Shown piece after piece: positions 12,922 through 25,528 of a stretch of DNA of 64,000 nucleotides. The notes beneath the pieces are model-generated. The model searched no databases and was not told the DNA's origin. It worked only from the letters and a program-made list of their open reading frames with translations. Position 1 is the first letter of the stretch; every line of letters begins with the position of its first letter. Source of the DNA: Atkinsonella hypoxylon (taxonomy: Eukaryota > Ascomycota > Sordariomycetes > Hypocreales > Clavicipitaceae). A program made the position numbers and the translations under genes. The stretch is taken from assembly GCA_000729835.1 (NCBI GenBank), contig JFHB01000019.1:1-64000 (forward strand), written 5' to 3'.

Positions 12922-14838
12922 ATGAAGATGGAGATCCACCAGGAGGCGTGAAAAGATCAGTGAAAAGATCTTGCAGAATCATGGCCGTCTCCGAGATTCC
13001 TGATACCTGCAGATCCATGATGTTCTCTGCCAGAGGTGCTTCACCCACAATGGTAGCGGCGGCTGGTGGCTCAACTACAGGCGTTATTATTGGTAGAGAT
13101 TCTTCAACCGGCTGATTGACTAATTCAGGAGGGATGTCACTCTGCTGAAGTGCAACACCATCATTAGGGTTAATTGAGTAGAATATGGCATCGTTGTCGC
13201 CGTCACCATCGTCATCTTCTCCTCCGTCCTCGTCATCATCGTCAAGTTCTGAACTGTCGTCGAGACCTTCAGCATCGTCTTCTCCTTCCTCCTCATTTGA
13301 CTGTCCGGTGTCAAAGTCAGAATCGTCCTCGCTCGGTTGACTAGTGTGGTTGTGTTCATCCGCTGTAGCGACGGGCCGATAAGAGAGCATTGGAATCACG
13401 GGTTGGGTGCACGGGTTGTCTGGTAAGCCCCGAATATATCTAGAAATATTCACCATTGGGTGAGGGCCTGCTTGGAGCTTTGGGATGATCTCCAGGTCCT
13501 TGATCGGCGCGCCAAGAAGCTCCTCTTCCGATTGGACAGTTAAGAAGGATTTGTTTTCCAGCGCGAGAATGCCCCAACCGTGGGAAGTTACCGGCCAATG
13601 CTCCTCACTTTTCAGCAGTGGGCTTGTTGACTGCATGACCCTGATGGCGGCTTGCTGTGGTTTCCATATATCGACCAACCACATCGCGCCTTTAATATCA
13701 ACAGCGCATATTTTATGCGCATTACCATCTTTGTCGTTCACGAAACTGATATTGGGTATATTATGGGCCAACGGGCCCAATGACAGTACGATTCGCCAGT
13801 TGCGGGCGCGGCGCCGTACACGCTCCTCTACGCCTTCACAGCATGACTGACAATCACAGTTTGTTGTTTGCTGTCGTCCCGTAGGAGCAGACAAAGCCGG
13901 GGCAAACACAGTGACTTCAAAGCGATTTGAGCTGACGGCAATAAGCCGTGACTGTTCATGAATCGCTAGACCCCATGCCGAAATGCCCACATTCTCTTGA
14001 AAGAATGGCCTGGGCGTATTCCACCTGCACGCTGATGATGATGGCGTTTGTCGCTTTTTAGGCGCCGCCACAGACGGCAGGTCAGATTTGCAAAGAACAC
14101 GTTCAACGATGTCTTTTGTATAAAAGGCCGTGACGTCGCCATCATCGTGACATGTCAGAATAATCTCCTCTTGTCCCAGCATCCCAACAATGAGATGATT
14201 TATCATGTGAGGAGCATCAGGGTCAACGTATCCTCCAATGAGAGTGGCGACTGGGCTCGGGTAGGTCGCAAGTTGAAGATCTGGATGTCGGGGTAATGTC
14301 TGTCGAGGTACACTTCGTGGGACATAGACAAATATTGTCGACCGATAAGCCGTGAAATAAAGCTGAATGCACGTAGAGTTCTAAGTCAGCTCGTACTCTC
14401 GCAATCACAATCTCATAACAGAGGGGTTGCGCCAACATTGTACTTCTGCGACAATGCAGTCAGGTTGTTTCGATAAGACTGCATGGAAGGGACAAGTCTG
14501 TATATAGAGGTGGCAGGTATGTCATCGAACTCGCCGTCTTCGCTGTCAGAGACCGGCCAGTCTGTAGGCCATTCAGCGCCCTCAGGATGCAAGCCCATGG
14601 CAATGCGTTCGCGATCGAGAATGGCGCGCTTGGCCTCTTGGCCAAACTAAAGAATCCAAGGCCATTAGCAAGCGTCCATACAATGAACATGGAGTACAAG
14701 AAGCTAGGCAATGAAAGAAAAGAAAGAACAGAATAGGACGGAATGGAAATGACGTACTCGATCCGTCGCCGTCTGGACATGGCAAGCTCCAACCGCGACT
14801 GGGCAAAACCGTCGTTCCTTGTCCGTCAGGTTGTCCAT
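12119..14838 (-). CDS. CRT10: CRT10-domain protein
   Basis: Exons on the minus strand are 14838-14758, 14646-14437 and 14362-12119, giving 844 residues. Introns are 111 and 74 bp. The second donor is the unusual GTTGGC, accepted because it joins in phase to give the family-like segment S-Q-K-Y-N-L-Y-F-T-A-Y. Yeast Crt10 represses ribonucleotide reductase genes and acts in the nucleus or ubiquitin pathway; the role here is inferred from family. The N-terminal half looks like a beta-propeller (repeated A-W-G-L-A-I-H, W-G-I-L-A-L patterns). The middle is a long acidic D/E/S-rich stretch (about residues 440-480), followed by a Ser-Thr dipeptide run encoded by the GTGCTC microsatellite near 12885-12920. 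The start is the ATG at 14838; an out-of-frame ATG lies 10 bp upstream. Confidence 0.85.
12884..12920. repeat. Coding hexanucleotide microsatellite (GTGCTC)
   Basis: About six copies of the GCTCGT/GTGCTC unit lie inside the CRT10-domain exon. On the coding strand they encode alternating Ser-Thr, so unit-number changes would keep the frame. Confidence 0.95.
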
Positions 14839-16054
14839 GGAGGAGGCATGGCAAGATGATTCAAGAAACAAAAAAATGGGGACATGTATGCTATTCGTTC
14901 GAAGGGCCGTGCGTCTGAACGAAGACAGAGGGAGTATTGAATTCGCAGGGAATAGAATGAGCGAATGTTTGGTAATGGAATTGGGCAGTAGTGGGCGAGC
15001 ATAGTGCGAGTGCGAGTGCGAGTGTCATGCGACATTGCTGGCTGTGGACATGGACCGAGTTCGCGGCGGGGAAAGTCACTCCACCCCAGTCAACTCCAGT
15101 CAACTCCAGTCAACTCCAGTCAATCGTCGGCACCACCCGTGACAGCACACACACAGACCCTCTCTGCCCAAACCCGGCGTAATCAGGATACCAGCAAGGA
15201 CTTGGTCCTCCATGGCTTGGAGAAGATGTTGAATCTGTGCATCAGGCAATGTCGTCGCCAGCCCTGACTCGTAACTGGCTCGAGCTCCTGACCAAGCATT
15301 GTCCCTGCCAGCCCAGCCTTGCACACTATCGGGCTGCCGACCAGACCGCAAACGAGCCACGAACAAAAAAACCTCAGCGTAGAAACAGTGACAAAGCTCT
15401 CAAAGGACTGCTCTAAGGCTACTTACCTCATCCGGCACAGCAGCGCGACAAAAAAAACAAAAAAAAAAAAGAAAAGAAAAGAAAAACCACGCTGGCAAAG
15501 TCCAAGTCCCAACGCAAGTAGTGATCAGGCAAGTTACCAGCCGATCGCATCTTGGAAAAATAAAAACACATCATAATCTATGCTAGGCGATGGCGGAGAC
15601 AAAGAGGCGATCCTGACTCCTTGTACAAGCGTCTTAGCTATATTCTGCTTCTAAATTCAGTTCATGACAGACGAAAGCCTGTGCCACTCTCTAATCTCTT
15701 TACATAGATACAGACATGAGGACATGTGAAATCATAGCCAAGCTCCGTCCCACGTCGAACTTGACTGAATCGAAAGCTCTCTTTTATTTTTGTGATTAAT
15801 AACCATCCTTCAGTAATTTAAATGTCCCAACAAGTGGCATATATAAGAATCACCTGGTAACCAAGTTGGCATATTTCACATTCGTTCACGCACGAGTGGC
15901 TTAATCATGCAAAATATCCCCCTTAACCAAATCAAAACTCCATTCCAGCCCCCAGGCCTCCATTGCAACAGCATCCAGAATCCAACGCCCAGCATACGTC
16001 CCAAGAGAAAACCCAAGATCAGCCGGCTGGAAGCATGGTCAAATTTACCTACCT
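14839..16054. other. Intergenic region, no gene seen
   Basis: This would include the promoter of the CRT10-domain gene. It contains GCGAGT repeats near 15003-15024, three perfect copies of CAACTCCAGT at 15091-15120, and an A-rich tract at about 15450-15486. No supported coding frame. Confidence 0.55.
15091..15120. repeat. 10-bp tandem repeat, 3 copies
   Basis: Three perfect copies of CAACTCCAGT, with a partial fourth. Confidence 0.95.
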
Positions 16055-16848
16055 TCATACTCCCTGCCTCATCAACTCTACCATGTCCATCATCCTATAA
16101 TCAAGCACAGGAATCACCCAGTCATCACGGACAACAGCATAGCTCTCGCTCTCATTGCCAGCATGCTTCTTTGGGTTCAGCGCCCAGTATCCAAAGTCGC
16201 ATAGCTTCTCGTTGAAAACCGTCCTCCGAGATTACCCCATCCTGACCACGCATATACATGCGCGGAATACACTAGCCTAATAGGAACATCGAGGTTAACA
16301 GGACGGCGGAAAGCTCCCCTCAGATCGTTTGCCGACTTAGTCCCTTCCACGATAATAAACCAGTCTGGATTCAGCTCGAGCAGGCGGTTCCCGGCGCGTT
16401 CAGCAGCCCGAGCCCATCTCGACCAGGGCATCGTTCCCTAGAACCCGCGAACCTCGTTTGGTAGATCCGCGCTAATGACGAGTGAATTATTCACAAAGCG
16501 CTGCATGACGACTTCCCAACTCTGAATCCACTGATCCTCCGACTGTGTGACCTGGCAGATGCCCATAGCCCGCCAGAGACGAAGAGCTCATCGCTAGCAC
16601 CGTACCAATTGATGGATGCGAGTTTGAAGCACCGGCCCTGCGCATCGACAATCCTCCGGCCTTTCGAGCGAAGAGATAGTTCATACGAGATGATTTGGGT
16701 CTGGTCGCGGAAGTGGTTTCTTGGAAAACGCAATGGAGGTCAAGTCTGGTATCCAGATGGCGTTTCCTCCCATTCCCAGGACTAAGACCGGCACCATGAC
16801 GAAGAGGATGCGTCTTGATAAGGTCGGACGTATAAGCCTACCGGGCAT
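16055..16848 (-). pseudogene. GH5-type glycoside hydrolase relic (endoglycoceramidase/cellulase-like)
   Basis: Minus-strand fragments in three frames match the fungal GH5 style. There is an ATG at 16848 followed by a signal-anchor helix, then F-K-L-A-S-I-N-W-Y-G near 16630, then the acid/base region P-N-E-V-R-G near 16445-16465. Next come a segment ending D-W-F-I-I-V-E-G and, in another frame, a C-terminus with F-G-Y-W-A-L-N-P that stops at 16055-16057. An in-frame TAG at 16438-16440 replaces what I recall as the Trp of R-G-L-W-G in relatives. The parts between the N-terminal W-Y-G block and the Q-W-I-Q block, and around the nucleophile Glu before F-G-Y-W, appear deleted. The locus is about 0.8 kb, roughly half of a usual gene. 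Homology is by memory of the family; decay is directly visible. Confidence 0.75.
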
Positions 16849-18614
16849 TCTTCTTCGGAAGCTCGCTAAATGACAGCCACACTGCCTCGGCTTCGCTCGT
16901 GCCAAATCCGATGCTTCACTCTCCCGCCTAAACGTGGCCGCAGCCCTTGCCGCCGGCAGAAAGGACCAGGCTTGCGAATCCGCCGATCTGGCTCGTGCCT
17001 GTTGGGAGGTGTGCTCGGAAGCATGATTGCTCGCTCAGGCCGCATCGCCTGTATACGGCCGTGGCATGTGGATTGACCCGCCCGTGGTGACTTTGCGTGT
17101 CCCGCCGCATGAAGCTTCCTCCATGAACAGCAGTCGAGCACGCGACCTCAGCAGGACGGGGTGAAATCTGTGTACTTGCCAAACAGACAGCACAGGATAG
17201 ACAGAAAATCCAACTGTTTCGTCATGATGTTTGATATTTGCAAGCTGATGGACCGTGGAAAGGAGGGGGGCCATCGTCTGTCTTGTTGCGTCGCGAATCG
17301 TGTCGGAGCTCAGGGCTGCCTCTGCCTCGATCCAGCTCTTCCATGCTCTATCAAGCACTTTTCTTTGGATATACAGTACCGTCCCAATCGCGAACCACGT
17401 TTCCAGGCTGAGATTTCTGAACAAGGGTTATATAGTTTTTATCAATCAATTTCCTCATTCTGTAATATCCGAAATCTCAACGTCCAAGTCGATTGCTAGT
17501 CAGCCACTGACGAATTGGGAAAACTGAGCGCCTGAGCTGGGTCAACATGACGCGGCACAGCAGTACCGGCAGGATAACAAGACAAGTTTCGTCCAGTCAC
17601 CATGTTCAACATTTGGTATAACACATGTCTCCTTGCTTCAGCGGCGAGAACTTCCAGATGTGCGCTACCACGGTATGCCTGCTACACGTTTGTAGTGCGA
17701 AGAAGCGTCAACGATATGCATCAACTCTGCTTGCAGGATTGATTTCAATACCTAATAGCTATAGCTACATGGACGTGCTTTGTTAATTAACGCTAGTAAG
17801 ATGGTCATAGTGTTGAGGGCATCCTGTAGCTCATTTGTCTGGCATCTCCCACAATTCGAACCAACCATCGGCTTTCCACTGATAGGAGAGTGTGTCCAAC
17901 GACGGAGGCGCGGCGAACATCTCCTGCACGTTTGTTCGGCAACTCCCCCTATAGTTTCGCATGTGAATAGGCAATGTGAATTGTTCAAAAAGGACATCGT
18001 CATCGTGGATGATTTTCCCAGTTAACTTTTCGTTAAGCAGAGTCCTTTTTCTCCATGGTCGGCCAAAGTCCTCCCAGTATATTAGACCCTGCGTGTTACG
18101 GAGGGAGATCCTTGTTCCTCGAGGTTAGAACACATGGATCGAAGAAAAATATGTATATCCCGTAACGCCGCGCTTTTGATATGCAATTATTGCGTTACAA
18201 GAAATATTACTGGAGCGTTCTGAACCTCAGTCCCATTAAATTGATGTAAATGGGGCCAACACATTCTGTCGCGGTGTGAAATGCACCAATCATCCTTTCC
18301 GCGCTGAGGAAGTATCGTTGAAAATGAGGTCCAAATGTGGGCGTCATTACACGCCGCAATCAAGAAGTGGCAGTACATTTGTGTCAATGTCGCTAGATGA
18401 TTTATGATACATGGATTTATTTGGCATGAATAGATGTAACATGTGCCGAAGATATGCCACAAATGTCGATACGTGAAAAATGTATTCATATTCTGTTCAT
18501 ACGAAGCGGACTCATATTTTCATGGCTGCCGAGATGCGTAAACGTCCATCCCGAGTCCCATATGGACTGCTGAGATAATCGCGGACTCGAGAGCGATCTT
18601 GCTGGTGCGTGACA
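16849..18614. other. Region with unassigned open frames
   Basis: No gene is supported. A minus-strand frame at 17035-17424 reads like coding sequence (W-F-A-I-G-T-V-L-Y-I-Q-R-K) but begins with TTG, has no ATG, and I cannot name a family. A minus-strand ATG frame at 17752-18003 encodes 83 residues with eight Cys but no signal peptide. Both may be fragments of decayed genes next to the GH5 relic. Confidence 0.35.
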
Positions 18615-20118
18615 TTACTCAGGTGTTCTTCGTCCGGGCGATGGGGATTTAACTGGAGAAAGTGGTGTTACCATATTCTCAAGGCGAGCATCAACCGAAA
18701 CAAACTCTTTCTTACGGCTGTTGGAAAGCAGCGATTCAATCAGTTTGTACCAGCCAGTGATCATAGAGATGCGGCCCAGGAGGAAAAGAAGCCATACACC
18801 GTTCAGCTGGCGGATCTGGTCAGCAAGACTTATCACCGGAGCATAATAATCAATAAGCCAAGTGAAGGGGAACCCAACGAACCCCAAGCAAGAGTAGCAC
18901 AGCCGACACAGTGGCTTCGTTGACGACAATAGACTTCGCATATTCAAGACATGTGTTCTTGTCCCCCCGCGAACCGATGAGACAAGTTACCCATTTTTCA
19001 GCAATCTGTGGATCTTTCGTTACAGATTGTACGACGTTGTCTTGAAACACGAAAATAACCGAGAAAAAGATGACATCAGCAATGATGATCAAGACGATAG
19101 CGATCCCACGCCACTGGAGTGCAATAACACGTTGCACCCGACGATAAGCCTGTCGGGGCGATAAGGTTCTGGCGCTGCTGGTGTAGACAGGCAGGCTGGA
19201 TCCTTGTGTCGAAGCAGAGTCATCGTACAACGAGGCAAGATAGACCTTTACACAATATCCGAAGGTTGCAAAGGTAAGGATAACGGTCGCTCCGGCAAAG
19301 ATTAGTAAAGGGATCCATAGATCTGCGAGACTGTTTTTGTGGTTGATGTGACAAGTTGGACCGAAACGAAATGAAACACCACTAAAACCAAGAGCGAGAG
19401 TGATACCAAGCAAGGGAACTCCCCAACCAGCAGCTTGTGCGAAGAACATGAAGCTTTGTCCCACCAGAACTTGCCAGCAAATCTGGAGATGTAGGTACAA
19501 TGATCGAAGGAAAGCCCACATAACGCCGCACCAGCCTCCAAGAAGCAGGAGGCTTCCAGAAGCGCCACATACTTTGCTGCTTAACATGCCGTTAGGAGTG
19601 ATCATGTCATAGCATTGATCAGGCTGCGCTACCAGCGGGATAATAAATCCAAGCTATGACTTGAGTCAACAGTGTCCATTGGACAAGAGTTGCCGCTCAC
19701 TCGATTGGACAAGAATTGCCGCTTGTTCGAGGAGATTATCTGCTCAGACTTACATTCATAATGAAGACAGCAGAAGTCAGGCAGACACTGAGATAATGTC
19801 TGTTGGTTTTATCGACTGGTAACGTGGCCCATGAAGCTAGAAGGTAGACGCAGCATATTGCACTGACGGCTGCGGTCCAGTTAGCAACATTTGTCATAGT
19901 TTTGAAGCTATCCGGGTATATCCAGTCGGTCATAGGGCAAGGGAGGCAGCATTTTAAGTCTTCGGCAATTTTTTGGCACAGTCGACCATCCACATCTAAG
20001 AGAGTCAGTACGGTATTAAGCGACATAGGTGAGAGAACATACATCCTTTGCTGTTAGGAAACAAATTCAAGTCCACAAATGGTGGGGGACAAAGATTGAC
20101 CCCTGTAAGATTCACCAT
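18615..20118 (-). CDS. Seven-helix receptor, fungal Frizzled/Smoothened-like
   Basis: Minus-strand exons are 20118-20043, 19995-19754, 19653-18883 and 18806-18615, giving 426 residues. Introns are 47, 100 and 76 bp; the third donor (GTTCGT) is weak but keeps phase. The N-terminus has a Cys-rich outer segment (C-P-P-P-F, then L-C-x(9)-C-C-L-P-C-P), followed by seven hydrophobic segments spread over residues of about 70-380. The loop C-H-I-N-H and helix end F-G-Y-C-V-K-V-Y resemble what I remember of fungal proteins annotated with a Frizzled/Smoothened membrane region. The C-tail is short and rich in S-P. The likely role is sensing an external ligand at the plasma membrane, by analogy with GPCRs; no ligand or G-protein link can be read. 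There is no canonical signal peptide in the predicted start, so a further 5' exon is possible. Confidence 0.65.
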
Positions 20119-23100
20119 AATGATTGATGTCAAACCGCCAATTCACTATAAATGCTCTGTCTTCTTCTCACGTGCTCGATGCGATTGAGAGCTAGCCGTG
20201 AACATCAGATGCTGGCTGGTAGCTTTGGTGCTAGAGAATTCGCATACATCGGAGAATCAGGTCGAGTCGGAGCTGGGGGCTCAAGAAGGGACGGGAAAGT
20301 CAAGTAGCCATCCCAACTAGCAACCGATGGAAAGTGGAAAAGGAGACGGATTTCAAGACTGGTCTCGCAACCCCATTATTCTTCTCGGGACCCGTCATAG
20401 AATTTGACCACACCGTGCCAGCCTACCAGGTAAATATATGTCTCTTTGGGGGCCGGAGCAGGATTAGTCTTTGCATACATGCATTAGTGGGCCTAGAGTT
20501 GGCCTGCAAAATCCGGGGGGAATGCTTCAATTGAGATCTCACGACAACCCACGGCGGGGGTGACCATGTCTCAATTCAAAGGTCTTCCGGGTGGCCTAGT
20601 GGACGGGTTGCTTGTCTTGGTTGTCTCGCTCGGACCACCGTTGCCGTTGCAATTAATGGCCTCATGTCTGGTGTGGCCGCCGTGTCCTTGTGTGCCTGTT
20701 TGCCCGTGTTCCTGAGCAGTTGCAGCCAGATAGATGGACGGAGTACTTGGTAGTGGAGCATGTTTCGTTACGCAGGCATGGCAATGGGGCCTGTGCCACC
20801 CAGCCCGGCCCAAGAGCGTATTCCGAAGTGTTGACGACGAGGTCGTATTGGCTCTTGTCGGGAGAGGGCTGCAATCTAACAGCCAACCAGCTCGAGTTTC
20901 GCGCATGAATCGTTTTGGATCATTGAAGAAGGCCGAAGATGGCGATTATGGGTGGATAGGAAACAGACCAATGGACACGACAAGAGGACTTGCAAGTCCT
21001 GAAAGACAGGGGGAGCACGAGCGCAAGGTACCAATTGGCCTCTGCGTCCAGTCGCATTCCTAACATGGCCTTTGCCAAGACGAAGTACTTGGAGCGGCTG
21101 TTGGGACATGCAAGGCCGGCAGCAGTCAAATGAAGGGGAATGCTGATGTTAAATCAAAATTAGGGATTCGCAAGTTTTCTTGGCGTAATTGGGTGTTCAA
21201 TTGACAGAATCTAGAAGAAATCCGAGCGGATTTGGGAGAGTTGATTCGGCCTCTTGTGTTGGGTCACGTGGAGGAGGCATCCCCGCTACCCCTCGTTGGG
21301 TCATCTCCACCTTCCTCTCTTGTTTGTTCTCCTTGCTCCTCTTTGCTTGGCCTTGCTTTGTCAGTCAGAGAGATTATTGGCATGACTTCATTCATCATTG
21401 GCTTTCGCTGTGCATGTCCCATGGCATCTCGGGCTCCTATTGATGGCTCTTGATGCTCTGGAGGCCTGGTGCAATCAAATTGGCGATATCTTGCAGCATC
21501 TGTCGGCGGGGGAAAGGGTCTGGTAGTATCACGAAACTGTACTCCCTACGGAATACATGCCTGTGTACTATAACAGAAGATTGTATTCCCAGGTTGGCTG
21601 TAGGAGGGAGGACAGCGACGTGGGAAACTCGTGGTAGTGGGTCCAACAGCGGCCGACATGCAAGGGTCAGCAGGTTGACATCGCGACAAGGCTGGCCGGA
21701 GGCCGACAAACTAATAAATACAAATCCATGCAAAGACGAAAGAGTCCCCGTAAATGATACGAAGTAGTTATCTTGGTACCGACGTGATTCTCCAGAGGCA
21801 TCCTTTGATTGCAACCTTGAACACTACGCGATAGCCGTCCACGGAAGGTGGATATCAGAAGTGCTCTCACCAAGTACCTAGGTACGTACTCGTTGCTGCC
21901 GTCCTCGTCATCATTGCTCACGGTGGCTTCTCGTACGACCCACACAACCCTAAATCCCTTCCTTCGTTGAACAAATTAAGCGGGACATTGCACCATGTCC
22001 CGATGAAGATGTCCGGTAGTTAAAATAATCCCTGTTGCGGGTAATCGCGGGTAGTACTGGTAAAATTTACGGGTCCGATTTCCCCCTACTCCGTAGAGTC
22101 AATTCAATGTTACCATGCGGCCATACGGGAGTAGAGATATTAGTCCCATGTGAGGATCGCAAATATCACCAATACTTCTCACTTCTATTAGGGTAACCCG
22201 CTTCTACACATGATGCCCGATTCATCTGTCAGCAAACATGTGTTCCTGGCAGGGTTCCTGGCAGGCCCCCGAAATATGAGCCACTAACTTAGTATCACTC
22301 GAGGTTTCCGAGGAGGAAGGTGTGGACGGAATAAGGTCCCACCCAACAATCTGGACTGCAACCAGGGCAAAGGTCACGGGGCACGCACAGGTCTTACAAG
22401 GTGCAATGTTTGCACTACATGCAAGCATTGACGAATCTTTTGCTTTATTGGTTTATTGCCACCGGACAGCGTACACACCTTTGCGCTCCTGACAGTACAC
22501 TATGTCGTCGTTGTTTCACTATCACCAGTGGTATAACCCAACGCATGCAGATGTGTGGTGGATGAAGGACCCAAAAGCCGCATCTTTCGGGGTTCATGCC
22601 ATACAAAATCGTACGATTCTTCTCCATGTATCTATCTAGCATGGGCATCGAGAAGTGGCATTCTCAGCCTTCCTGATGACACGGAGAACCGAACGCCGCA
22701 AAGGCCGCAGACACGATCAGCCTCAGTCCCATGAAATCTATTCGTTTGCTTGCCCCTTACTAGTGGACCGGGTCATTCTGTCAGCTCATATCGTCTCGGT
22801 GCAACCAGTCGTCAAGTATTTGCTGTCGGTATGAACATCCTAGCTTTATTGTTAAGTGGCTTGCGTACTTGATGGAAGGACCGATCAATGATAATGAGAC
22901 CACAAGGGCAAAGACAAAAAAAAAATGTGAAAGCGTGGAAACCTCCCACCACTCATGATCAGGAGAATGGAAAGCCACATTCATGCCGGTTATTGGGCCG
23001 GACCTATCAGAGTACGAGACTTAAGTGCGAGTTTGTGAGTGGTCAAGCTAGGTCGGCAGAGGAAGAGGAAAGAGAAAACTATCTTGCGGAGTGCGCCGAG

Positions 23101-24550
23101 CATCAAGCGACCAATCAGACATGATGTGATATCCCCACGCCTATTGCGAATCCGTGGCAGCAATCCTGGACTGCCCACGGTTAATCCACCCAGATCATGG
23201 CGGCTCTTGGGCTTCCTAACTGACTTGTTTTCAGTATGGGACCACAACCAGTCATGGTCACAAAATGCGACCAAATAGCACACTACCGCAACACCTTCTC
23301 ATCGTAAATATCTATGTAGCTATTGCCGGCTGACTCGAGAGTACGTCTTTACCTTTGCCACTTAAGCGTCACATAGAATTGTACTCAAAAAAAAACCAAA
23401 AAAAAAACCAGATATTCATGATTTCACTCGTACAACAACTTGCGAATTCCAATGCATCCAGATGCCGAGCAGACAACCCTGTATCAGCCAACCCAAAAAG
23501 AGCTTTTGCTTGCGATTGTACATCTTGGACTCAACGACGATTTTGTGAGCTGATTAAACTACGGTACACAAACGTTGTAACGAACCAAATCCCCTTAACT
23601 GTTGTACTATCGCACTTCTTTCTTGATGGGGTAGGGGAGACGTCGTGGTTGAATATGGCAGGTGCTTTAGTTTGGGGGCATTCGGCTTGTAATGCTGAGG
23701 ACTGATGTAGGAATGGAAGAATGTGTGATTTGCATGATGGTCTAGTTCTTCGGGGTGCCGGTTCAATACAGGGATTCTGCTTGCATGATGCCAATTATAC
23801 CAATATATTGATCGAGACATGTGTCAAAAACTGCAAGATGCTGGTTGTTGAGACTCTGGTAGTATGGTCGTATATGCGTCAGGCTCGAGATTCAAGACGT
23901 TCGTGTCAACACCGTGCAAAGTTCTCAGCGACTGGCGGCACATGGCCTCTACAAGGATCTTGCAGAATCCTCCCGCAAATTTATCAATCTATCCAACGAA
24001 TCGTGGGTTAGACACCACTTCGGGGCTTGAAATCATTGGCGCCATCCACCTGCTTATCTAGTCGGCCCTGGGTTTCAGCTGGCAAGAATTCAGGCATTCT
24101 CTAATAATGCCGCAAATGATGCCTCGCGCGGCTACTGCGCGGCCAAGTGGCTTGCAACAATTTGACCTCCCTTGCCGCGGCATAGCTGTTGCGAAGGCGA
24201 TAGTTTCACAAGGGGAGAGTGAATTGTCTTGCGTGGGAGAGCTAGGGATGGGTGATGCTCCAGGGTAGGTTGGTGTCCTTGAGGCAAAAGACTACGACCT
24301 CACGTCGCAAAACCCGCATTGCACAACAAACTTCATAACGCATGTACAGACATACATGGGCTTCTTAACACAGGAGGGACGAGAATTGAATTGGCGAACA
24401 CTGTCTTGAGTCTTTGTTCCCAATGCAAAATAACCGGCGTGAGGAAACACTAGATAGGCTCTGACGCCAAGAACAAGGCCCAAGGCCTCCGCATACTGAG
24501 TCACCATTTAAGACCTTGCCGTAGCATCATCAGCATCATAACCATCCATC
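20119..24550. other. 4.4-kb intergenic region, no gene seen
   Basis: No frame resembles a known protein and most are broken by stops. It contains TACGGAATA (21547-21555), TACTCCGTA (22087-22095), and a perfect 12-bp palindrome GTACCTAGGTAC at 21874-21885. The stretch 21960-22200 is AT-rich with GGGTAA-type short repeats. Part of it may be decayed mobile DNA, but I see no transposase or terminal repeats. Confidence 0.5.
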
Positions 24551-25528
24551 ATGCCATCGACTCTCCAAACCTCCTACAACCTCCTCGTCGCCATAGGCCC
24601 ATCCCCATCCATAGTCCGCGTCAAGAATATCCAGTCTACCATCCAGGGCCCCAGCGACGCATGGGGCCGTCCCAACAGGCCGCAACCCATCACCATCTCC
24701 GTCACCGTTTACCTCGACACAGCTTTCGGATCTACATCCACCACCGACGCACTTGCGCACGACACAATCCACTACGGCCTCCTGAGCAAAGCCGTCCTCG
24801 CAACACTCACCCGGCTTGATGCGCAAAAGTCGAGCCGCGCAGAGCTGCCTCTCCCGGCCGTGCTGGAGAATATCTGGATTGACCTCACTGGCATGGATAA
24901 TGTCGGCACACCAGTCAGTGACAACAAGGGCACGCCCTTTCTGCAACTTTCTTTCGTCAAGAGCCTGCAAGTTGTAGTTTGCTTGCCGAAAGCAACTTTG
25001 CAAGGCCAAGGAGTTAGCTTGTCGTGCACGGGGGTCTTTGAGCGGAGTATTCTGGTGACGCGGGGGATGGCATTGAAACTGCATGATGTACGGATTCCTA
25101 TTCTGATTGGGATGAATCAAAACGAGAGGGAGGCAAAGCAGGGTGTTGTCGCGAATGTCGAGGTGGAGAGGTTTGATGAGACGGGGGATGGCTACTGTGA
25201 CTTGGAAAGGGTTGTTGTCAAGGTATGTGCAGTTGTCCCGCAAGCCTCCTGGACGCCAGTTCCCAGATTTGATGATGAGAACCAACATTGACACCTTGAA
25301 AATTGATCCCGATAGGCAATGACGGACTCGTCATTCGAGACAATTGAGGCGCTGCTGACAGACTTGGCGGTGCACATGACGGCTCATCTGGCCAAGAACC
25401 ACAAGGCACCGCTCGATGGGCAAGGGTGGCACTTGAACATTGGGGTTGAGAAGCCCATTGCTGTTGTGTTCGCGGATGCGCCGTGCGTGGAGCTGAGGAT
25501 AGGAACGAATGATGTGAGCTTAACATGA
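24551..25528 (+). CDS. Tandem FolB (dihydroneopterin aldolase-like) protein
   Basis: Exons 24551-25222 and 25316-25528 (intron 93 bp) give 294 residues. Two FolB-type units seem present. The first spans about residues 20-90 (R-V-K-N-I-Q..., then the A-H-D-T-I-H-Y-G-L-L core). The second runs from about residue 170 to the end (K-L-H-D-V-R-I-P-I-L-I-G, V-V-A-N-V-E-V, then S-F-E-T-I-E-A-L). FolB aldolase splits dihydroneopterin to hydroxymethyl-dihydropterin and glycolaldehyde in folate synthesis. In fungi such tandem FolB units usually form the N-terminus of the trifunctional FOL1 enzyme; here the pterin kinase and dihydropteroate synthase parts are absent. A GTGAGC at 25514 and an acceptor at 25563 would allow a third exon with an extended Cys-rich tail, so the C-terminus is uncertain. 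Confidence 0.78.

Noticed and set aside
17752..18003. Small Cys-rich protein candidate on the minus strand
   Set aside because: Eight Cys but no signal peptide, no family resemblance and no supporting exon; more likely part of decayed DNA.
20119..24550. Transposon relic
   Set aside because: AT-rich patches and short repeats suggest it, but no transposase fragment, terminal inverted repeat or target duplication was seen.
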